Of a stretch of 64,000 bases of DNA, positions 56,001 through 64,000 are shown piece after piece. The notes below the pieces were generated by a model. It made no database searches and had not been told where the DNA came from. It saw nothing but the letters and a program-made list of their open reading frames with translations. A program made the translations under genes and the position numbers. The stretch is from Lindgomyces ingoldianus (taxonomy: Eukaryota > Ascomycota > Dothideomycetes > Pleosporales > Lindgomycetaceae): positions 224,406 through 288,405 of the forward strand of contig NW_022985215.1 in assembly GCF_010093535.1 (NCBI RefSeq). Direction: 5' to 3'. Within the stretch, counting starts at the first letter, position 1, and each line of letters starts with the position of its first letter.

Positions 56001-58336
56001 AGGGAGTCTTACGCTACTTCTTATCTTAATAAACTTTATAATTACTTCTTATTTAGCTCTTTCTACAGCTTTATTTAGCTTATAAGTGTATAGTAAAGAG
56101 CTTTTAATATTAATGCTAAATTCTTTTACTTAAAGCTTATACCTTAACTTTTTATGCTAAGGGAGTGTAGTAGTGTTATTATTTTACTATATTTTACTAA
56201 TCTAAAGCTTATATTAATTAGACACTATGCTTTTAAAGTTTTTTATTACTCTTTAGATTTCTAAGAGTGTTTTTGCTTAAAGAGAGTATAAAAAAATTTT
56301 ACTACTATATTTATTTTTAATAATTATTATCTATAAAGCTCTGCTGCGCCCTAATAGCATATTAAACATGTCCTATGCAACTTTCTAGAATAGGCAGAGA
56401 GCTTGCTTTTTTAGTCTTCTTAATATAACCTGCTTAGCATAGGTTGTTGCGCAGTGCTTATAGCAGACTTACTTTATACTTGTTATTTATACATTCTTTG
56501 CGCTTTTAACTAAAGCCTGTAGAGCTTTAGAGCCTAGGTGTCCTGCGTGTGCATGCTAGAGCTCTTCTAAGTCTAAGCGTAAAAATATAGTCTATAAGTG
56601 TTAGCAATTTAAAAGCACACTTTACACTAGTAGGTAAAAAAAGACAGCTTTATATTTAATAAACATAAAGTTATATTCTTAGTAAAGTGTTACCAGTACC
56701 TTATTCTTTTCTAGCATGCTTATGCGTAGTGTATAGTTAAGTCTTAAATACTATAGTCCTTTTTCTTTTAAATAAGCTTCTAAAATAATATTAATATAAA
56801 ATCCTTTTACTATAACTACTTTTTATAGTGTAAGATCTTCTGTGCGCTTTTTTTATGCTTTATTTAACACCTTTCTAAGCTTTCTAGTTTTTATTTCTTA
56901 AATTAAGAATAACTAGGTGCTAGCTTTTACTCTATATAAACTTTAAGCTTTTTTAAATAACTTAGGTACAAGCAGCTTTATACTATATACTAAGTATGTA
57001 GCACTTCTATTGTCTAGAATTATACTTATAAAAAGTAAGTAAGTGTTAAAATCTATAGTTATATACATTTTTAGTTTTACTAGAAGCGCTAGGTTAATAA
57101 GTGCAGTAATAATGCTTTTTAAGAATGCTAGCTTATTTAATCTTTTAATAGCTTTTAGAGTAAAAGAGGCTTTATCTAAAATTACACAGCCTTTTTTAAG
57201 CAGTATAGCTTTTACTTTTTTATACTACACTTACTTAAGCCTCTTAAAGATCTTTTAGTATGTAGTTTTACTAAGTGTCTTTAGCTTTTTAGTAACTGCT
57301 AATATAAAGTCTCTACAGTCTACTACTTTCTATAGATAAAGGGATTACCCTAAAGCTTTACATAGGCATAGGTAGCTTAATTAGGCTAAAATAAATTAGG
57401 CTAACTTATTGTCTAATTATCTACTAAGTGTTATAAATATACCTAGGCCTTAGTTACTTATGTGTAGGAAGTGCTTTTAAACCATTATTAAAAAGATTTT
57501 ACTAATTTTCTAAATTATTAGAGGCTTCTTGCTAAGTGCGCTAGCCTTTATAACCCTCTAGTGCATAAAGCGCGCCTAGTCTAGTGCGAGCTTTAGAGCT
57601 AGGGCGTCTAGAAAGTCTTATGCAGCTAGCTAGCCTTTTATGTTAAGAATCTTATAGGTCTTTGCCTTAGTGTATAAAAAGTGCCACTGCTAGTACTAAG
57701 CTTTTAAAGTTATAGTGCTATACTTTGCCTTAGTAAAGTAAGCTTTATACTTTACTTATATAAGATTCTTTATACTTATGTTTATTAGTGCTAGCTCTTG
57801 TTTTAAAGCTTATATAAGTGCCTGTAAGGTAGATTAGTTCTCTAATATAAGCTACATTATTATAGGTCTTAGGAGCTCTAGTGCGACAGTTGCATTAACA
57901 TAGTTCTAGATTGTCTAAAAACGCGTTGCATAGAAAGCCTAGTTACTTAATTAAGCTTAGTACTTAGTAATATTAGTCTAGTACTATATGTTAGCCTTCT
58001 CTAAAGAGTTCTTAGCAGTAATTACTCTAAGTGTAGGCATCTTTAGAGCGCTGTTTATAGAATTTAGAGCGTCTAGTCTATCTAGATTAATCATGTCCTA
58101 TAGGTTTTTGCTAAAAGCATGGAACTAGAGCTAGATAAACTAGAGAGGCTAGCTTGCGTAGTCCTTAAGCTAGTACACTCCTGTTAGAAGAGGAGCATCT
58201 TAATTAGCTATAACATAGGCTTTAAAAGTAATAAAAATAAGTAAAGATAAGAAATAAAGCTTTTAAATAGCTTTTACTAGCGCTATAGTTATATAAAAAG
58301 AATTATCCTAGGTTCTTAAAGCGCTAGGCCTATAAC

Positions 58337-58513
58337 TATAGAGGATAAAATAGCCTAGCAGTAGCTGTTTAGAAGATTAGATAAAGTAACTCCTCTATCT
58401 AAAAAAGCTAGAGGCTCTCCTTATATACACTAAGCTTTAGAACATAATATCTCTAGATCCTGACCCGCGTCCTAGGCTCTGGGCCCCAGCCAAGGCTCTT
58501 AGTATACGCGACA
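58337..58513 (-). repeat. 5' LTR of copia 1
   Basis: 177 bp, plus strand TATAGAGGATAAAA to ACGCGACA. Its end base pattern TATA for TGTG is a RIP change relative to the 3' LTR. Confidence 0.9.
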
Positions 58514-58960
58514 ATATGTTTTATATAAAAGTTTAGCTTTAGATTAAACTAATTAATTTAAAGTAAACTTAAATATATTTAATGTCTTTTTAAGTCTATT
58601 ACTATAAATAGCACCTTATCAGTCTAAATATTTTTTTAAAAGTTTATAATTTTTATGTTTATAACCATAAAGCTATAGACAGTACAGTCTAATTTATTAA
58701 GTGCTATTAAAAAGACACCTAGTAGAGGCTTAATCTAAAGATCCTGCTTCTTAGCTATTATAGTAGACAGAATGTTTAATTAAGCTTCTTTATTTACTAT
58801 AGCCTAAAAGTCTTCTAATAACTTTATAGTTACTATTACTAATAATAAAGTTAACTTTTTTAAGTATAAGAAGTTTCAAAGGCTTTTAAGCTTCTTTTTA
58901 TTTCTTTTTAAAGTAATATAGGCTAAAAGAAAAAGCTTAGTTTTTTTAGCTTTACTTTTT
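58514..58960 (-). mobile_element. Second gypsy element: remaining part between two copia LTRs
   Basis: 447 bp of AT-rich sequence that continues the element interrupted at 51,951. By position it should cover the protease or gag-pol junction, but no motif is clear. It separates the two head-to-head copia elements. Confidence 0.4.
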
Positions 58961-61900
58961 TGTCGCGTATACTAAGAGCCTTGGCTGGGGCTTAGAACCT
59001 GGGACTGGGGCTCAGAGCCTGGGACGCAGCTTGGGATCTAGGGATATTATGTTCTAAAGCTTAGTGTATATAAGGACAGCCCTTAGCTCTCTTAGATAGC
59101 AGAGTTACTTTATCTAATCTTCTAAACAGCTACTGCTAGGCTATTTTATCCTCTATAGTTATAAGCCTAGCGCTTTAAGAACCTAGAATAATTCTTTTTA
59201 TGTAACTATAGCGCTAGTAAAAGCTGTTTAAAAGCTTTATTTTTTATTTTTATTAATCCTTATTACTTTTAAAGCCTACATTATAGCTAATTAAGATGCT
59301 TTGCTTCTAACAGGAGTATACTAGCTTAAGGACTACGCAAGCTAGCCTCTCTAGTTTATCTAGCTCTAGTTCTATGCTCTTAGCAAAAACCTATAGAATA
59401 TAATTAATCTAGATAGACTAGACGCTCTAAATCCTATAGACAGCGCTCTAAAGATGCCTATACTTAAAGTAATTACTACTAAGAACCCCTTAAAGAAGGG
59501 TAACATATAGTACTAAATTAATATTGCTAAGGACTAAGCTTAATTAAGCAACTAGGCTTCTTGCGCAACACGTCTTTAGATAATTTAGAACTAAGTTAAT
59601 GTAACTATTACACTAGAGCTCTTTAGACCTGTAATAATATAGCTTATATTAAAGAACTAATCTACTTTATAAGCACTTATATAAGCTTTAAAATAAGAAC
59701 TAGTACTAATAAACATAAGCATAAAAAATCTTATATAAGTAAAGTATAAAGCTTACCTTACTAAAGTAAAGCATAGCACTATAACCTTAGAAGCTTAGTA
59801 CTAGCAGTAGCACTTCTTATACACTAAGGTAAGAACCTATAAGATTCTTAACATAAAAGGCTAGCTAGCTGCACAAGACTTCTTAGACGCCCTAGCTTTA
59901 AAGCTTACACTAGACTAGGCGCGCTTTATGCACTAAAGGGTTATAAAGGCTAGTACACTTAGTAAGAAACTTTTAATAATTTAGAAAATTAGTAAGATCT
60001 TTTTAATAATGCTTTAAAAGCACTTCTTATATATAAGTAACTAAGGCATAGGTATATTTACAACACTTAGTAAATAATTAGATAATAATTTAGCTTAATC
60101 TATTTTAGCCTAATTAGGCTACTTATGCTTATACAGAGCTTTAGAGTAATTCTATTATCTATAAAAAGTAGTAGACTATAGAGATCTTATGTTAGTAGTT
60201 ACTAAAAAGCTAAAAAAGCTTAGTAAAACTATATATTAAAAGATTCTTAAAAGGCTTAAGTAGGTGCAGCATAAGAAAGTAAAGGCTGTACTACTTAAAA
60301 AAGGCTATATAATTCTAGATAGAGCCTTCTTTACTCTAAAAGCTATTAAAAGATTAGATAAACTTGCATTTCTAAAAAGTATTATTACTACACTTATTAA
60401 CCTAGCGCTTCTAGTAAAACTAGAAATACATATAACTATAAATTTTAATACTTACTTACTCTTTATAAGCATAATTTTAGATAATAAAAGTGCTAGGCGC
60501 TTAGTAAATAGTATAAAGCTACTTATACTTAAGTTATTTAAAAAAGCTTAAAGTTTACACATAGTAAAAGCTAGTACTTAGATATTCTTAATTTAGAGAA
60601 CAGAAACTAGAAAGCTTAAAAAAGTGTTAAATAAAGCATAAAAAGAGCGCATAGAAGATCTTACACGATAAAAAGTAGTTATAGTAAAAAAATTTTATGT
60701 TAATATTATTCTAAAAGCTTAATTAAAAGAAAAAAGATTATAGTATTTAAAACTTAACTATACACTGCGCATAAGAACACTAAAAAAGAAGAAAGTACTT
60801 ATAACACTCTACTAAAAACATAACTTTATGTGTATTAAATATAAAGCTATCTTTTTTACTTACTAGTGTAAAGTGTGCTTTTAAATTACTAACACTTATA
60901 AACTACATTTCTATGCTTAGACTTAAAAAAGCTTTAGTATACGCGCGCAGAACGCCTAAGCTCTAAAGCTCTATAGGCTCTAGTTAAAAGCGTAAGAAAT
61001 GTATAAATAATAAGTATAAAGTAAGTACACTATAAGCACTGCGCAACAACCTATGCTAAGTAGATTATATTAAAAAGACTAAAAAAGCAAGCTCTTTACT
61101 TATTTTAAAGAATTGCATAGAACATGTTTAATATGCTATTAGGGCGTAGCAGAGCTCTATAGATAATAATTATTAAAAATAAATAACGTACCTAACAGGT
61201 TAGCCGGCCACACAGGTTAGCCAGCCACTTTTGCTAAGCCCCTACTAAAACCACTCTATTCTCTCGCAAAACAGCCCACTTTAGCCCTGTATAAAGTAAT
61301 ACAACACAAGATATTGTTTAGAGTCTACTTTTACTACTTTTTTACATATATATAAGTTATGCCTAGTCTAATTACACTACTTATATTGCCTTTAACTTAG
61401 CTTGCCTCCTTTAGCGCGCACCTATATCTTTAGCTTCTTTTTATTACTACGCGCTCTAAACTTCTTTAGAGCAGTTAAACAAGCTTTATTTTTAACTATT
61501 AAGGTCTTTTTTGCCTAAATCTGCTTTCTTTTATATAATTTATGTTATGTAGCAGCCTTATTTACTACTTTAAGCTTTATAATCTCTTTTTACACTAACA
61601 CTAGCTTATGCGCAATAATTGCTGCCTTTTTTAAGACCTTTTTAAAGGCCTTTACTATAGACATTAGTAAGCTATTTACATGCCTCTAAATTCTTACCTT
61701 TACAAGCATTAATTACAACCTAAATTTAAAAGTATTACTTAGGGTTTATAACTACTAGAGATTGTTATTAATAAGTAGTAGTAGTAATAAAGTATGCAAC
61801 TAAATGTTAAGGGCTATTTTAACTTATTTTAGGTTAAATAGAACTAAACTAGCGCCTTAAAACCCTTCTTAGATATTACTAGAAGTAATTACTACATTAT

Positions 61901-64000
61901 AAGCGCGTATAAAGTATAGTAGGAACTTAAGTTTTATAATATAAGTAATTTAGTTATGCATAAGATCTTTAGCTTAGCGCCTATACACTTTTTTTAAAAA
62001 AGCAAAATAACCTACATTAAAAGGCTGTAAAAGGTGCAATAAGTGTAAAAGTATATAGATAGTAATAATCTTATTCTTTTTATAGTACTACTAAAAATTA
62101 ACTAAGTTGTAGCTTTTATAGCTATTAATAATAAAAAGCTAATAAGCGCTTACAACTTTTTTTTTATATGCTTATTAAAGTGCTTTAACTACTGCAGCTT
62201 AAGCTTATTTATTATCTAGCTATTCTTAGAGACTATAATAACCTAGTTTTAAAGCAGATTCCCCTTCTTATACTAAGCAGAGAGGTAATAGCAGCCCTTA
62301 AAAATAATAAAGGGTAAAATAGCTTACTTTATTATGTTAATGCCCTAGATAACTATTATCTACTTTTTATTACTTTACTATATTACTTTTAGCTGTTCTT
62401 ATCTCTCTAAAGCTATAATAACTGCTCTAGTTAATATTTAGCTTATTATAAAGCCTAACTTGTTAAAGTTATACATGTTTTTATTTTAGATACTGTACTT
62501 AGCTTTTATATTAGCTACTAGGCAAAACTAGCTCTAAATAACCTCTATATTCTTATAAAGCGCTCTTTTATAATTATACTTATAATTAAACTTTATTATA
62601 AACTTAAAGCAGTGCTTAACTTACATACTAGGCTAGTTTAAGCTAACCTAGCCTAGATTGCGCTCTACGCGCAAGAAATTAGCTATATTAGCTATAGCTG
62701 CAAGCCTAAAAGAAAATCTGCGTGTAATAAGCTTAAGTATATACTTAACAACTACTTTCTTTTTAAGCTTAGTTAAATTCTTTAATTTAGGCTACTATTC
62801 TGCTTCTAAAGGCTGTCTAGCGCGTTAATTACTTAGTATTATATAAAAGACATTATAAATAGCTACAGCATGTTATAAGAAGAGTTTTAAGTCTTATTTA
62901 AAAGCCTAAAAAGTAAGCTGTATCTAATGTTCTTTAAAAGATTTAATCTAGTGTTGTTGTTAAGACATTATGTAGATAGGTAGAGTGTAGTAGGGGCTTG
63001 GCAAAAGTGGCCAGCCAACCTGTGTGGCCGGCCAACCTGTACGTTATAGTAGTAAAAAAATTTTATACTCTTTTTAAGCAAAAACACTTTTAGAAATTTA
63101 AAAAGTAATAAAAAACTTTAAAAGCATAGTGTCTAATTAATATAAGCTTTAGATTAGTAAAATATAGTAAGATAATAACACTACTACACTCTCTTAGAAT
63201 AAAAAGTTAAAGTATAAGCTTTAAGTAAAGAAATTTACCATTAATATTAAAAGCTTTTTACTATACACTTATAAGCTAAATAAAGCTGTAAAAAAAGCTA
63301 GATAAAAAATAATTATAAAGTTTATTAAGATAAGAAGTAGTGTAGGACTCTCTAAGAAGCTTAAGCTAGAAGTAGTAAACGCAGTAACATAGCTGTATAA
63401 TATAAGCCTGTTACATACACATAACTTATGCTTACTAAATAAAGCCTTAGACACATAGTTTACTAATTACTTTAAATACTATAAGCTAAAGTAAGTAAAG
63501 AGTGCTATAGCTAATCTAAGGCCTAATTAAAGCAGGACCTACACATATAGCTGTTATGCTTACCTACTTAATAGAGAGTAAGCAGCTAGGTGTTAGAAGC
63601 AAAGCTTTAAACTAACTTTATAAGGCTATATAGAATATCTTATAAGCTATAGAGCCTTAAATATCTATAAAATATATGTTCTATTACTTAACTAAGTAAT
63701 TACTATAAAAAACATAGCCTTTAATAAAACACACTTTTATAAAAATAAAAGTAATAAACTAATCTCTTAGAAAGAAGCCTCTAAAATTATTAAAAATTTT
63801 AATAAGTAAAGTAAGATTTATAATATAAAAGAAGGCTTTAAGCTTTTACTTTAAAAGTTAGATAAGTAGTAAAGTAATATACTAAATTAAAAGCTTTAAA
63901 AGTGCAAGCTTAAAAGTGTAGAAACTAAAAAGCTTATTAAAACTTAAGTTAGCTAGCTAGAAAATTAGCACTTAATGGTAAAAGTAACTGCGTAGGTAAT
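58961..64000 (+). mobile_element. Ty1/copia retrotransposon 2, cut by the window end
   Basis: A plus-strand copy of the copia 1 family. The 5' LTR is 58,961-59,157 (197 bp: the 177-bp LTR plus a 20-bp internal duplication in the CTGGGGCT region). The interior, GTTATAAGCCTAGCGC onward, mirrors copia 1 read from 58,336 leftward. It is interrupted by a pogo-type element at 61,186-63,044. The open frame at 60,264-60,551 is a chance survivor of RIP inside it. The reverse-transcriptase part lies beyond the window. Confidence 0.8.
61186..63044 (-). mobile_element. Pogo/Fot1-type DNA transposon, family 2
   Basis: 1,859 bp, TA duplications at 61,184-61,185 and 63,045-63,046, with inverted repeats of about 46 bp. 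The outer bases are again ACGTAC, then an internally repeated CAGGTTAGCC block and a shared GCCACTTTTGC inner end. Copia 1 has the empty TA site at 56,308-56,309. The transposase lies on the minus strand: the CCHC knuckle (CKQCN-like with TRHN) is near 61,345-61,380 at the left end. The interior resembles family 1 but the ends differ, so it is a separate family. Inactive. Confidence 0.88.

Larger units (their letters stand above)
51952..58513 (-). mobile_element. Complete Ty1/copia retrotransposon 1, RIP-inactivated
   Basis: 6,562 bp with 177-bp LTRs (51,952-52,128 and 58,337-58,513) and a perfect 5-bp duplication ATATG (51,947-51,951 and 58,514-58,518). On the minus strand, LLFYVNNILYIY (near 54,195-54,230) is the copia reverse-transcriptase YVDD block. 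The following text ends in ADRLIKHL-like RNase H sequence (near 53,300). Gag, protease and integrase would lie between 54,500 and 58,330, all broken by stops. A surviving GC-rich patch and a purine tract lie near the 3' end. Confidence 0.88.

Noticed and set aside
57043..57258. 71-codon frame in copia 1 and the 95-codon frame at 60,264
   Set aside because: They are opposite-strand versions of the same copia segment kept open by AT-rich RIP bias; neither is a host gene.
63269..63454. 61-codon hydrophobic minus-strand frame
   Set aside because: Antisense within copia 2; hydrophobicity reflects T-rich codons.

Overview
This window is from a filamentous ascomycete (Pezizomycotina; Dothideomycetes is my best guess, not proven). 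The evidence is short 45-75 bp GT-AG introns with CTRAY-type branch sites, fungal gene families (NACHT proteins with an N-terminal kinase, zf-3CxxC, DUF6606/DUF3638 proteins, CorA-like proteins), and a genome split into a GC-balanced gene block and very AT-rich flanks. The flanks are transposons eroded by repeat-induced point mutation (RIP). Where two LTRs of one element can be compared, nearly every difference is CpA to TpA on one strand or the other.

Layout. 1-5,935: AT-rich relics with a small palindromic repeat, an unclassified repeat (family X, copy A) and a nested 3,057 bp hAT element with 15-bp-plus terminal inverted repeats and a perfect 8-bp target duplication. 5,936-32,690: gene block. 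It holds a broken protein kinase, a possible ubiquitin-like ORF, an intact zf-3CxxC protein, a broken Cys-rich protein, a decayed central piece of a DUF6606-type giant protein, a frameshifted and 3'-truncated COG3 (Golgi tether) gene, a 2.1 kb degenerate repeat array, an SNF2-RING ATPase, a 66-68 aa spliced microgene, a broken CorA-like membrane protein, and one large intact gene of 1,613 codons joining a protein kinase, a NACHT NTPase and C2H2 zinc fingers (an NLR-like/STAND protein). The block ends in the TPR tail of a second STAND protein. 32,690-64,000: RIP-mutated nested transposons. These are a 201-bp LTR family (three copies), a complete 7,638 bp Ty3/gypsy chromovirus, two 1.87 kb pogo/Fot1-type elements of one family and one of a second family, a second gypsy on the minus strand, and two Ty1/copia elements arranged head to head.

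How it fits together. Transposon boundaries were fixed by target-site duplications and, for two pogo insertions, by an intact empty site elsewhere in the window, so the nesting order can be read directly. The gene block is not ordinary housekeeping DNA. Most conserved genes in it are truncated or carry stops, and the recognisable nonsense changes (TGG to TAG three times, CAA to TAA probably twice) are the changes RIP makes. The kinase-NACHT-C2H2 gene keeps an open frame across seven exons and is the clearest candidate for a working, unusual system. Genes were read by eye, so exon boundaries and family names are based on motif recognition, not on searches.
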